A stretch of DNA of 64,000 nt from Bordetella genomosp. 10 (GTDB lineage Bacteria; Pseudomonadota; Gammaproteobacteria; Burkholderiales; Burkholderiaceae_B): contig NZ_NEVM01000005.1 of NCBI RefSeq assembly GCF_002261225.1, positions 2,046,001 to 2,110,000 on the forward strand, given 5' to 3'. A program made the translations under genes and the position numbers. Positions 19,919 to 27,811 of the stretch are shown piece by piece. How positions within the stretch are numbered: the first letter of the stretch is position 1; every line of letters begins with the position of its first letter. The notes beneath the pieces are model-generated. The model was given only the letters and a program-made list of their open reading frames with translations, had not been told where the DNA came from and did no database searches.

Positions 19919-20509
19919 TTAAGCTGCGGCGGCAGCGCGACGGCTGCGGGGCGAGGCGACCTTGTTGGCAACGTCGGCGGCATCCGAAGCAGCCTTGAAG
20001 GTCGCGTTGGCGGCGGCATTCAGGTTGGACTCGGCCACTTCGGCGGCCTGCTTGGCGGCCTTGGTGAGCGAATCGAAAGCGCTGGTGGCGGTAGCCAGCG
20101 AGGACTTGACCAGGGCGACAGCGCCTTCCGAACCGGTCGGGGCGTTCTTGGACCATTGGTCGATGGCTTCCGAAAGCTGGCTCTGGCCTTCGGCGATCTG
20201 CTCTTCGCCCAGCTTGACCAGTTCGGTCTGCACGCCGGTGACGATGTCATACACGTGCTTGCCGTAGGCCAGGGCCTTTTCCGCGCCCGGTTGCACCAGG
20301 CCGGTCGAGAAAGCCACGGCTTCCTGGGCATCCTTGACGTCGGTGGCTTGCTGCGAACGCAGGGCAACTTCATCCAGGCTGGCCTTGACGACCTTCAGGT
20401 TCAGGTCGATCAGCTTTTCGAAACCGGCGAACAGCGCGGTTTGAGCGGCGATGAAGGTGTTCAGTTGGGCTTTTTGGCGGGCCAGAACTTGTTGCGGAAT
20501 GGCGGTCAT
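19919..20509 (-). CDS. phaP: phasin family protein (PHB granule-associated)
   Basis: A 196-residue, helical, Ala- and Lys-rich protein that coats polyhydroxybutyrate granules. It shows the phasin pattern: 'QQVLARQKAQLNTFIAAQTALFAGFEKLIDLNLKVVKASL' region (QKAQLNTF, FAGFEKLIDLNLKVVK) and an amphipathic coiled-coil-like middle. The C-terminus is basic (RSRRAAAAA). ATG 20509 has AGGAG at ideal spacing. It is expressed from a near-consensus sigma-70 promoter with two TGC-rich palindromes (see 20681-20750) and terminated at 19797-19824. It indicates that the organism makes PHB. Confidence 0.93.
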   Translation of the reverse strand: MTAIPQQVLARQKAQLNTFIAAQTALFAGFEKLIDLNLKVVKASLDEVALRSQQATDVKDAQEAVAFSTGLVQPGAEKALAYGKHVYDIVTGVQTELVKLGEEQIAEGQSQLSEAIDQWSKNAPTGSEGAVALVKSSLATATSAFDSLTKAAKQAAEVAESNLNAAANATFKAASDAADVANKVASPRSRRAAAAA

Positions 20510-20680
20510 GAACGAATCTCCTGTGTGGGACATCACGGGTCCCTGATGTGTGTGTAGATGTCCGTCTGGGTTCGTGTGCCGATGCACGACGAAAAGCCGG
20601 ACAAAACAATTACTTGAGTACTACGTAGCCATCGAGGGGTGGCGCCCCGTGACCCGCGCCCTACTGCCGGTCGAGTCGTC

Positions 20681-20695
20681 TGCTGCACTGCACAA
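20681..20695 (-). promoter_or_regulatory. candidate PhaR operator 1
   Basis: Minus strand TTGTGCAGTGCAGCA, an imperfect palindrome at the predicted phasin transcription start. It nearly repeats the site at 20736-20750 (consensus TTGTGCAnnGCAnCA). PhaR repressors are known to bind TGC/GCA-rich sites at phasin promoters. Confidence 0.45.
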
Positions 20696-20700
20696 TTGCC

Positions 20701-20728
20701 ATTTTAAGCACGTGCAATTTGATGTCAA
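20701..20728 (-). promoter_or_regulatory. sigma-70 promoter of the phasin gene
   Basis: On the minus strand TTGACA (20728-20723), a 16-bp spacer and TAAAAT (20706-20701). The -35 is consensus and the -10 matches 5/6. It lies about 195 bp upstream of the phasin ATG. Confidence 0.7.
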
Positions 20729-20735
20729 GCACATT

Positions 20736-20750
20736 TTGTGCATCGCAACA
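20736..20750 (+). promoter_or_regulatory. candidate PhaR operator 2
   Basis: Plus strand TTGTGCATCGCAACA, just upstream of the -35 element and matching site 1 at 12 of 15 positions in opposite orientation. The pair flanks the phasin promoter core. Confidence 0.45.
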
Positions 20751-21010
20751 AAGAGATACCCGCGCTGTGTGGCAAAAACCACTTCCCTCACATGGCATTT
20801 CGGCTCGCCTCCTACGCAGGCCGGCTTTGTTACGGTTCTGATGCAACATGGGGAAACACCTGGGATGACACCGTTGCCTTTCTTACTTAGACTCGTTTAA
20901 AAATACCGAACACAAAAAGAAGAAGCATAGGGAGGCATGATGGGACGCCCCGTTCCCGCATGGACAGCCCGCTTGCAGCGAATGACGAAATAAACCCTGA
21001 GGAGACGTCA

Positions 21011-21991
21011 ATGGTTTTTCGTGCCCGTCCGGTTTCCGCGCTGCTTGCGGCGGCTACTTTCTGTTGCATGGCTGGCGCGGCGCATGCCGCCTATCCGGAT
21101 CATGTGGTCAATATGGTGGTGCCGTTCGCCGCCGGCGGTCCCACGGACAACGTGGCGCGCTCGCTGGCCGAAGCCATGCGCCCCACCCTGGGCCAGACGG
21201 TGATCGTCGAGAACAAGGGTGGCGCGGGCGGCACCATCGGCACCACCTACGTGGCGCGCGCCGACCCGGACGGCTATACCGTGCTGCTGATGCACGTCGG
21301 TTTTTCCACCGCGCCGTCCCTGTACAAAAACCCGGGCTATGACGCGCTGAAGAGCTTCGAGCCCATCGGGCTGGTGGTGGACGTGCCGATGACCGTCATC
21401 GCCCGCGACAATTTCCCGCCCAACACCATCCAGGAGCTGGCCAAGTACGTCAAGGAAAACAAGGACAGCGTCACGCTGGCCAATGCCGGCATCGGCGCCG
21501 CCAGCCACCTGTGCGGCACCATGCTGAGCGAAGCCTTCGGCGTGCAGTTGCTGACCGTGCCGTACAAGGGCACCGCGCCGGCCATGAACGACCTGCTGGG
21601 CAAGCAGGTCGACCTGATGTGCGACCAGACCACCAACACCACGCAGCAGATCGCGGCCAAGAAGGTCAAGGCCTATGCCGTGACCAGCCTGCAGCGCGTG
21701 CCGACCCTGCCCGACCTGCCCACCATGAACGAGTCCGGCTACAAGGGCTTCGAAGTGGGCATCTGGCATGGCATGTGGGTGCCGAAGGGCACGCCCAAGC
21801 CGGTCGTGGACAAGCTGGTGAAGAGCCTGCAGGCCGCCGTCAACGATCCCAAGTTCCAGGAACGCATGACCGGCCTGGGCGCCACCGTGCTCGTGAAGGA
21901 AGCCAATCCGAAGGCGCTGGACGACAAGGTCAGGCAACAGGTGCCGCAATGGGCGGAACTGTTCAAGAAAGCGGGTGTAGAAAAACAATAA
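21011..21991 (+). CDS. Bug-family periplasmic solute-binding receptor (TctC-like)
   Basis: A 326-residue secreted receptor: signal peptide MVFRARPVSALLAAATFCCM through AHA, then AYPDHVVNMVVPFAAGGPTD. Landmarks are 'VENKGGAGGTIGTTYVARADPDGYTVLLMHVG' (in part VENKGGAGGTIG and DGYTVLLMH), 'NAGIGAASHLCGTMLSEAF' and 'LTVPYKGTAPAMNDLLG'. I chose ATG 21011 with GGAGA upstream; earlier in-frame Met codons lack the signal-peptide layout. It is monocistronic and ends at a strong terminator (22026-22053). The ligand is unknown, probably a carboxylate. Confidence 0.93.
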   Translation: MVFRARPVSALLAAATFCCMAGAAHAAYPDHVVNMVVPFAAGGPTDNVARSLAEAMRPTLGQTVIVENKGGAGGTIGTTYVARADPDGYTVLLMHVGFSTAPSLYKNPGYDALKSFEPIGLVVDVPMTVIARDNFPPNTIQELAKYVKENKDSVTLANAGIGAASHLCGTMLSEAFGVQLLTVPYKGTAPAMNDLLGKQVDLMCDQTTNTTQQIAAKKVKAYAVTSLQRVPTLPDLPTMNESGYKGFEVGIWHGMWVPKGTPKPVVDKLVKSLQAAVNDPKFQERMTGLGATVLVKEANPKALDDKVRQQVPQWAELFKKAGVEKQ

Positions 21992-22025
21992 ACCCGATCG
22001 ATCGGCCCCTCGTCGGGCCGTGTGG

Positions 22026-22053
22026 AAAGCCCGGCTTGCCGGGCTTTTTTTTT
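22026..22053 (+). terminator. intrinsic terminator after the second Bug gene
   Basis: aagcccggc-tt-gccgggctt (22027-22046) followed by a T run to 22053, 35 bp after the Bug stop. Confidence 0.9.
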
Positions 22054-22086
22054 GCCGCCGGGCCGCCAAGAGAGGCCCACCCCCTA

Positions 22087-22113
22087 CCCGCTACGCGGGC
22101 CCCCTCAAGGGGG
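22087..22113. repeat. REP-like pair of short GC palindromes
   Basis: CCCGC-tac-GCGGG directly followed by CCCCCT-ca-AGGGGG, in noncoding sequence between two terminators (gap 21992-22345 has no gene). Back-to-back GC palindromes ending in CTCAAGGGGG recur in Alcaligenaceae intergenic DNA as far as I remember. No second copy was noticed in this window. Confidence 0.4.
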
Positions 22114-22131
22114 CGGCGTTGGCGGACCGGC

Positions 22132-22188
22132 AAAGCCGGCTCCGCTACGCCCTGGATGGGCATCGAGGCTTGCGGCCGGCTTTTTTTT
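22132..22188 (+). terminator. second, imperfect intrinsic terminator
   Basis: AAAGCCGGC-t-CCGC pairs with GCGG-CCGGC, one bulge, over a 26-nt loop, followed by eight T (22181-22188). It is a backup stop for read-through from the Bug gene, or the end of the REP-like unit. Confidence 0.5.
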
Positions 22189-22345
22189 CGCCAACGTGTA
22201 CGAATTCCACTGGATTCCGCTCGATCGAGCATTGATCGCCGGGACATAGCAAGTTGATATGGCGCGCCCTGGCAATGGTATTGGATCGCGCGCGGCCATG
22301 CGCTTAGTATGGCGGCAACCATGGAGCCCCAAGAGACTCACAGCG

Positions 22346-23335
22346 ATGGCTATAAAAACGGCGCCGGGACACGCCTTGACGATTGCCGCGGCCATGGCGG
22401 CCGCCACGCTTATCCCCGCTGCTTCACTCGCGCAGAGCAAGCCCTGGCCCGACCATGCCGTGCGCATCATCGTGCCGTTTGTCGCGGCCGGGCCCACCGA
22501 CGCGCAGGCGCGGTGGGTGGCGCAGCAGCTCAGCGCGGCGACAGGGCAGTCCTTCATCGTGGAGAACCGCGGCGCGGCGGGCGGCACGCCCGGCACGCAG
22601 TACGTGGCCAAGAGCCCACCTGACGGCTACACCTTGCTGGTAGCCAATCCCGGTCCGCTGACGGTCGGCCCGCAATTGCGGGATACCGGCTATACGCTCA
22701 AGGATCTGGCGCCCATCACCCTGCTGTCCAAATCGCCGAGTTGCGTGGTGGTGAAGCCGGCCATCCCCGCCAAGACCTTCAAGGAGTTCGTCGCGCTGGC
22801 CAAGAGCAAGCCCGGCCAGATCAATTACGGCAGCGCGGGCCTGGGCACCGTGGGCCAGCTCACGACGGAGCTGATCGCCCAACAGGCGGGAATCAAGCTC
22901 AACCACATCCCTTACCGAGGCGCCGCGCAGGTCACGACGGATCTGCTGGGCGGCGCCATCGACATGAACGTCATGCAGATCGGCACCTGCGTGCCGCTGG
23001 CCAAACAGGGAAAGCTGCGCGCCCTGGCCGTGACCTCCCTGACCCGCTATCCGCAGTTGCCTGACGTGCCGACGCTGTCCGAATCGGGCCTGCCGGGTTT
23101 CGAGTTCAACAACTGGAATGGCGTACTGGCTCCGGCCGGCACGTCGCCCGAGATCCTGAAAAAAATCAGCGACGTGCTGGGGAAAGCCTTGGCTACCCAC
23201 GAAGCGCGAAGCTGGCTGGCCTCGCAGGGGTACACCGCGGGCCACGAATCGCTGGCGAGTTTCGGCACGCTTCTGGCCGCCGAATCCGCCCGCTGGGGCA
23301 AGCTGATCCAGGTCGCCAATATCAAACCGGAGTAA
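22346..23335 (+). CDS. Bug-family periplasmic solute-binding receptor (TctC-like)
   Basis: A 329-residue secreted receptor. The signal peptide is MAIKTAPGHALTIAAAMAAA through SLAQ, then SKPWPDHAVRIIVPFVAAGP. Further motifs are 'VENRGAAGGTPGTQYVAK', 'DGYTLLVANPGPLTVG' and 'INYGSAGLGTVGQLTTEL'. ATG 22346 gives the cleanest signal peptide; an upstream in-frame ATG at 22298 is possible. Only 7 bp separate it from a hydrolase gene, so receptor and hydrolase form an operon, suggesting uptake and hydrolysis of one substrate. The IclR gene beyond is the likely regulator. Confidence 0.92.
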   Translation: MAIKTAPGHALTIAAAMAAATLIPAASLAQSKPWPDHAVRIIVPFVAAGPTDAQARWVAQQLSAATGQSFIVENRGAAGGTPGTQYVAKSPPDGYTLLVANPGPLTVGPQLRDTGYTLKDLAPITLLSKSPSCVVVKPAIPAKTFKEFVALAKSKPGQINYGSAGLGTVGQLTTELIAQQAGIKLNHIPYRGAAQVTTDLLGGAIDMNVMQIGTCVPLAKQGKLRALAVTSLTRYPQLPDVPTLSESGLPGFEFNNWNGVLAPAGTSPEILKKISDVLGKALATHEARSWLASQGYTAGHESLASFGTLLAAESARWGKLIQVANIKPE

Positions 23336-23342
23336 GCGGCAC

Positions 23343-24566
23343 ATGAACACGCAGATTGCCTCTCCGTCCAAAGACACAGGTCAGCCCGCCACCGTCGCGG
23401 GCAAGAAGGACGCCGCGTATTTCCAGTACTTCCCCGGCAACTACCGCTGGTCCTCCGGCATGATCAACATGATGGGCGTGGCGCCCTATGGCGGCAGCGA
23501 CATCAGTGAACTGCATCGCATAGGCCTGATGCTCAAAGGCAAGGACGGCACCGACGACCAGGCATGGTTCGAGGCGTGCGTGGCCATGGGAGATCGCATA
23601 CGCGAGCAGGCGGAAGGCTTCGACGCCAAGGGTTATCGCCACTCGGCGGCGCATTCCTATCTGCGCGCCTGCAATTACTACCAATTCGGCGAACGTTTCC
23701 TGACACCGAAAACGGCGCGGTCGGACCAGGCCTACAAGACGGCGATGAAGTGCTTCAAGCGCCATCTCGAACTGGGCGACATCAAGGGCGAAGTCGTGGA
23801 AGTGCCCTACGACAATGGCCAGAGCATGCCCGCTTACTTCATCCATGCGCAGAACCCACGCAGCGAGCGCGTGCCCTGCATGGTGTTCTTCGGCGGCCTG
23901 GACATCACCAAGGAAATCCAGTTCACGCGCGGCGTGCCCGATCTGATCAAGCGCGGCATCTCATGCCTGGTGATCGATGGCCCCGGCACCGGCGAAGCGA
24001 TCCGCTTTCGCGAACAATTCCTGCGGCACGATTACGAGGTGCCGGGCAGTGCCTGCATCGATTACCTGCAAACGCGAGCCGACGTCGATCCCGGGCGTAT
24101 CGGCATCGTCGCCATGAGCCTGGGCGGCTACTATGCGCCGCGCGCGGCGGCCTTCGACCATCGCTGGGCGTGCTGCATTGCGTGGGGCGCGCAATGGGAT
24201 TACCACGCCGTGTGGAAGAAGCGGATCGACGCCGCGCTCAAGGCCAGCATGTCCGTGCCAGGACATCACATCCTGTGGATATTCGGCGTGGACAACTACG
24301 ACGACGCGCTGAAAAAGCTGGAGCCCTTCAAACTGGATGGCGTCGTCCAGAAAATGACCTGCCCCTTCCTGATCACCCACGGCTCGGAGGACGAACAGGT
24401 AACGATGGCCGACGCACACAAGCTGCTGGCGTCATGCGGCTCCAAGGACAAGACCCTGCGTGTCTACACGCCCGAAGAAGGCGGCGCGCAACATTGCCAG
24501 CGGGATTACCTGCCGCTGGTCGTCGCCGACATGTGGAATTGGGCGGGAGACCGCCTGTTCGCCTGA
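23343..24566 (+). CDS. alpha/beta hydrolase (DUF1100/2,6-dihydroxypseudooxynicotine hydrolase-like)
   Basis: A 407-residue cytoplasmic hydrolase with a helical N-terminal cap of about 150 residues and a C-terminal alpha/beta domain. The nucleophile elbow is 'GIVAMSLGGYYAPRAA' (Ser in MSLGG), the acid is probably Asp in 'THGSEDEQVTM', and the His is in 'GGAQHCQRDYLP'. The cap plus catalytic layout resembles FrsA-like/DUF1100 enzymes, including C-C bond hydrolases of heteroaromatic catabolism. It is coupled to the upstream Bug receptor gene and convergent with the iclR gene (6-bp gap). The substrate is unknown. Confidence 0.88.
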   Translation: MNTQIASPSKDTGQPATVAGKKDAAYFQYFPGNYRWSSGMINMMGVAPYGGSDISELHRIGLMLKGKDGTDDQAWFEACVAMGDRIREQAEGFDAKGYRHSAAHSYLRACNYYQFGERFLTPKTARSDQAYKTAMKCFKRHLELGDIKGEVVEVPYDNGQSMPAYFIHAQNPRSERVPCMVFFGGLDITKEIQFTRGVPDLIKRGISCLVIDGPGTGEAIRFREQFLRHDYEVPGSACIDYLQTRADVDPGRIGIVAMSLGGYYAPRAAAFDHRWACCIAWGAQWDYHAVWKKRIDAALKASMSVPGHHILWIFGVDNYDDALKKLEPFKLDGVVQKMTCPFLITHGSEDEQVTMADAHKLLASCGSKDKTLRVYTPEEGGAQHCQRDYLPLVVADMWNWAGDRLFA

Positions 24567-24572
24567 TCCCCG

Positions 24573-25442
24573 CTACGCGGCCTGCGCGCCCTTGGGCGTC
24601 AGGGCCAGGTCGGCAGAGGCGGAAGCGGAGCCCGGCGCCGGGGCTTCGAACCCCAGCGATTCGGAAATCTGCGCGGCGGTGTCCTTCAGCCGCTGTATCC
24701 ACTCGTCCTGCAGCCGCTCGGCCGGCGCGGAGATCGACAGGCCGGCCACCAGCTTGCCGGTATCGTCGTAGATGCCGGCGGCGATGCAGCGCACGCCCAG
24801 CTCCAGTTCCTCGTTGTCGCGCGCGTAGCCGTGCCGGCGCACCAGCGCCAGCTCGCGCTCCAGGGGCTCCAGCTCGGTCAGGCTGTTGCGCGTATGGCCC
24901 GCCAACCCCGTGCGCAGCGCATAGGCGCGCACCTGGCGCGCGTCGATGGTGGACAGGAACAGCTTGCCCGTGGACGTCAGGTGCAGCGGCGCGCGGCCGC
25001 CGATGGCGCGCACCACCTGCATGCCGGAACGCTCGCTCCAGGCCCGGTCGATATAGACGATTTCATCGCCCTGCTGCACCGACAGGTTGACGGTCTGCCC
25101 GGTCAGCCGGTGCAGGAGGCGCATGGGCGAGAGCGCGGCCTCGCGCACGTTCAGGCGTCCCTTGACCAGCGACCCCAGTTCCAGCAGCCGCATGCCCAAC
25201 TGGTAGACGCCGTTGTCCACCCGCTCCACATAGCGCCCGACGACCAGGTCGTTCAGGATGCGGTGCGCGGTGGAAGCATGCAGCCCCGTGGTCGCCGCCA
25301 GCTCCTTCAGGCTGACCGGCTCCGGCTGGGCGGCCAATGCGTCGAGCAGGGACATGGCCCGCTCCAGAACCTGGATGGCAATAGTGGTATGGACGCCCGC
25401 CACGGGCGCCATCCCGGTGCTATCAGTCGTAGAACGCCTCAT
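24573..25442 (-). CDS. IclR-family transcriptional regulator
   Basis: A 289-residue regulator: HTH 'PVSLKELAATTGLHASTAHRILNDLV' and effector domain 'GQTVNLSVQQGDEIVYIDRAW', 'GGRAPLHLTSTGKLFL' and 'LGVRCIAAGIYDDTGKLVAGLSI', an intact IclR layout with the conserved Cys. ATG 25442 (MRRSTTDST) is used; the frame stays open further upstream over the promoter region without similarity. It probably controls the adjacent convergent Bug-hydrolase operon, possibly with other targets. Confidence 0.92.
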   Translation of the reverse strand: MRRSTTDSTGMAPVAGVHTTIAIQVLERAMSLLDALAAQPEPVSLKELAATTGLHASTAHRILNDLVVGRYVERVDNGVYQLGMRLLELGSLVKGRLNVREAALSPMRLLHRLTGQTVNLSVQQGDEIVYIDRAWSERSGMQVVRAIGGRAPLHLTSTGKLFLSTIDARQVRAYALRTGLAGHTRNSLTELEPLERELALVRRHGYARDNEELELGVRCIAAGIYDDTGKLVAGLSISAPAERLQDEWIQRLKDTAAQISESLGFEAPAPGSASASADLALTPKGAQAA

Positions 25443-25549
25443 GGAATCCACACCCTTCTCGCGCCGAGATCGCCGCAAGGGATTTTGCGGCGTCGCAGCA
25501 TTTTTATCGTTCCCGTATTGTGAAATACGAACGGGCTTTTGACAACCGC

Positions 25550-26356
25550 TCAATCCGGGGCGGTCATCCGTCCCCCCAGGCGCTGCGCCTCCTCGCGCAG
25601 GAAGGCCAGGGCCGCCGCGGCGGCCACCGGCTCGCCTTTCACGCCCAATTCGATGTGCGGGCGCTCGCCGCGTTCGCCCACGCTGGGCAGGCTGAAGGCG
25701 CGCACCTCGGGCCAGCGTGCCTGCACGGCTTCCATGGCGGGGGTGATGCGCGATTCGGGCAGGCCGTAGACCAGGAAGGAATGCTCGGCATGGCTGACCT
25801 GGTGATGCAGGTGGCGATACCGGTTGTCCAGGGTCCACTCCAGCATGGGCCAGGCCATGACGGGAAAGCCCGGCACGAAAGTATGGTCGCGGATGAAGAA
25901 ACCGGGAATGCGGTTATACGGATTGGGCACGATTTCGCTGCCGACGGGAAATACCCCCATCTGCAGGCGCTGCTGGTTTTCCGGCGTGCTCATGTCGGCG
26001 CTGCCGCGGCCCTCGGCGGCCATGTCGGCGCAGCGCAGGGCGATCTGCTCGGCCGCCTCGGGATGCAGGGCCAGGGGCAGGTCCAGCGCCGCCGCGGCGG
26101 CCTGGCGCGTGTGGTCGTCCGGCGTGCCGCCGATGCCGCCGCAGGAAAAGACGATGTCGCCGGTGGCGAAGCTGTGCCGGTACGCCGCCACCAGCGCGTC
26201 CCGCTCGTCGGACAGGATCTGCGCCCAGGCCAGCTTCAGGCCGCGCGCCGACAGCAGCTCGACGACCTTGGAAAAGTGCTTGTCCTGCCGCCGTCCGGAG
26301 AGGATTTCATCGCCGACGATGATCAGTCCGATGCGTCGCGCGTTTGCTGTCGCCAT
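25550..26356 (-). CDS. CinA N-terminal/MoCF-biosynthesis domain protein
   Basis: A 268-residue cytoplasmic protein of the molybdopterin-binding (MoCF) fold: 'RIGLIIVGDEILSGRRQDKHF', 'SCGGIGGTPDDHTRQA' and 'NRIPGFFIRDHTFVPGFPVMAW'. It corresponds to the N-terminal half of CinA-like proteins without the amidase domain. Related proteins act on pyridine-nucleotide or molybdopterin-like substrates. ATG 26356 has AGGGA at better spacing than ATG 26362. The next gene upstream, EI24-like, is on the same strand with a 48-bp gap. Confidence 0.9.
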   Translation of the reverse strand: MATANARRIGLIIVGDEILSGRRQDKHFSKVVELLSARGLKLAWAQILSDERDALVAAYRHSFATGDIVFSCGGIGGTPDDHTRQAAAAALDLPLALHPEAAEQIALRCADMAAEGRGSADMSTPENQQRLQMGVFPVGSEIVPNPYNRIPGFFIRDHTFVPGFPVMAWPMLEWTLDNRYRHLHHQVSHAEHSFLVYGLPESRITPAMEAVQARWPEVRAFSLPSVGERGERPHIELGVKGEPVAAAAALAFLREEAQRLGGRMTAPD

Positions 26357-26404
26357 GTGCATTCCCTGAAATGATGAAGGCTGAAAACAAAGAGGCCGGC
26401 GGCG

Positions 26405-27223
26405 TCAGGACACGTCGATGACGTCGATGACGGTTTCCTGCCGCAGCCGTTGTAGCGCATCCAGCCCGTAATGGGCGAATACCAGCGCGGAAAACACCGG
26501 CAGGAAGATCCATGCCGGCGGCAGCAGGTTGATCAACGCGCAGATGAAGCCCAGCGACCAGAAGCCCATATTGTGACGCCGCAGCAGCAGCTCGCGCTCC
26601 GCCGGCGTGGCGTGCTCGACGATGGCGTCGATACGCATCATCCGCGAAAACGCGAAGGCCCACCAGAAGATATGCAGCAACAGCGCCATCGGCGGCACCA
26701 GCCACAGCGGCAGCGTCAGCACCCAGCCCACGCCGAAGGCCAGGCTGACCCACAAGGCGTTCCATACGCTCACGGCGGTGGCGTGGCGACCCCGCGGCGC
26801 CACCGTCTTGTATTCGCGTTCGCCGACGTGGCGCAGCACCAGCGGCATGACGAATACCGCGGCGATCGCCAGCCCCAGGATGCCCGACAGCGGCAGCAGG
26901 ATGGCCGCGGCCAGCACCGGCACCAGGTAGACCTTGAGCGAGAACAGGCCGACGCTGATCAGCCAGTCGTCGACGCTGTTGATGACGTGCCATTGCGACG
27001 CCTCGTCGCGCAGCCATCCGGTCAGCGGCGCCCAGCCGAACCACAGCAGCAGGATGCCGCCGGCGAGCGCGATGAGGAAAGGCAGCAGCACCGCGAACAG
27101 CATGCTGGGGTGGCATTGCGACACCGTGGCGCGCTTGAAGGCGCGCGCGATCCCGGCCATGCCGGCGCTGGGCGCCGGCGCGCCGAGTCGGGCCGGCACG
27201 GAGGAAGAAGGTCTGGTCATCAT
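26405..27223 (-). CDS. EI24-domain membrane protein (CysZ-like)
   Basis: A 272-residue inner-membrane protein with about six hydrophobic segments, e.g. 'FAVLLPFLIALAGGILLLWF', 'VYLVPVLAAAILLPLSGILG' and 'LPLWLVPPMALLLHIFWWAF'. The 'VWNALWVSLAFGVGWVLTLPLWL' region and 'ILEHATPAERELLLRRH'-like loop match the EI24/CysZ family; CysZ members carry sulfate. Function here is not established. The upstream region holds a relic of an IS200/IS605-type right end (27259-27345). Confidence 0.85.
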   Translation of the reverse strand: MMTRPSSSVPARLGAPAPSAGMAGIARAFKRATVSQCHPSMLFAVLLPFLIALAGGILLLWFGWAPLTGWLRDEASQWHVINSVDDWLISVGLFSLKVYLVPVLAAAILLPLSGILGLAIAAVFVMPLVLRHVGEREYKTVAPRGRHATAVSVWNALWVSLAFGVGWVLTLPLWLVPPMALLLHIFWWAFAFSRMMRIDAIVEHATPAERELLLRRHNMGFWSLGFICALINLLPPAWIFLPVFSALVFAHYGLDALQRLRQETVIDVIDVS

Positions 27224-27258
27224 GTAGGAAAGCCTCGCGGGAGATCGCGGGTATGATA

Positions 27259-27345
27259 GTTGACATCCTCCCCGGCCAGACGTTCGGAGACGCCCAGGGC
27301 GCGCATCGCGGCATCCCGCCGCGATGCCTTGCTTCGATGGGTTCC
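27259..27345 (-). mobile_element. relic of an IS200/IS605 (tnpB-type) right end without tnpB
   Basis: Starts with GTTGACATCCTCCC (27259-27272), identical to the outer end of the tnpB element at 47607-47620. At the same distance (51 versus 52 bp) a 36-bp segment (27310-27345) aligns without gaps to 47659-47694, sharing GGCATC at the start and GCTTCG and TGGGTTCC at the end. Between them GGCGCGCATCGC resembles GGCGCTCATTGCA. No tnpB remains; the thioredoxin ATG begins 28 bp beyond. Confidence 0.65.
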
Positions 27346-27372
27346 CCCCGCTGGCGGCACTGCCTCGCCGAT

Positions 27373-27792
27373 ATGTCCGCTTCCTCGACCTCCACCGCCC
27401 CCCTGCCCGTCCCGGCCAGCCTGGCCTTCGAACCGGACCACCCGGCGCTGCGAGCGCGGCTGCGCGACCCCGGCACGGCCCTGGTCGCCTGCTTCTGCGC
27501 CGCCTGGTGCGATACCTGCCGCGAATACCGCCCCAAGCTGGACGAACTGGCGGCGCAATGGCCGCAATACGCCTTCGCCTGGATCGATATCGAGGATCAC
27601 GCCGACCTGCTCGGCGACGAGGATGTGGAGAACTTCCCGACGATACTCGTCCAGATGGGCGACCGGACCGTCTTCTACGGCCCGATGCTGCCGCATATCG
27701 GCCATCTGGAACGCTTGCTGGGCACGCTGGACGACAGCAGCCCGGCGGTGACGACCCAACTGCCCGACGTGCGGGCGCTGCTGGGCCGTTGA
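27373..27792 (+). CDS. thioredoxin-family protein
   Basis: A 139-residue thioredoxin fold with active site AAWCDTCREY (CDTC rather than the usual CGPC), a conserved 'FAWIDIEDHADLLGDEDVENFPTILV' region including the cis-Pro before TILV, and no signal peptide, hence cytoplasmic. The CxxC makes it redox-competent; the Asp-Thr dipeptide suggests a potential different from thioredoxin 1. ATG 27373 is preferred because upstream codons run into the IS relic. The IS relic may supply or disturb its promoter. Confidence 0.9.
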   Translation: MSASSTSTAPLPVPASLAFEPDHPALRARLRDPGTALVACFCAAWCDTCREYRPKLDELAAQWPQYAFAWIDIEDHADLLGDEDVENFPTILVQMGDRTVFYGPMLPHIGHLERLLGTLDDSSPAVTTQLPDVRALLGR

Positions 27793-27811
27793 GCCGCCGT
27801 CCTCAGGATGC

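Larger units (their letters stand above)
20510..21010. other. 501-bp intergenic region between phasin and Bug genes
   Basis: No gene is seen. It holds the phasin promoter and candidate PhaR sites (20681-20750), a roughly 190-nt phasin leader, and upstream of the Bug gene a weak promoter-like pair (ttgcct near 20876 and an AT-rich stretch near 20897) with GGAGA before ATG 21011. The stretch is markedly less GC-rich than the flanking genes. Confidence 0.7.
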
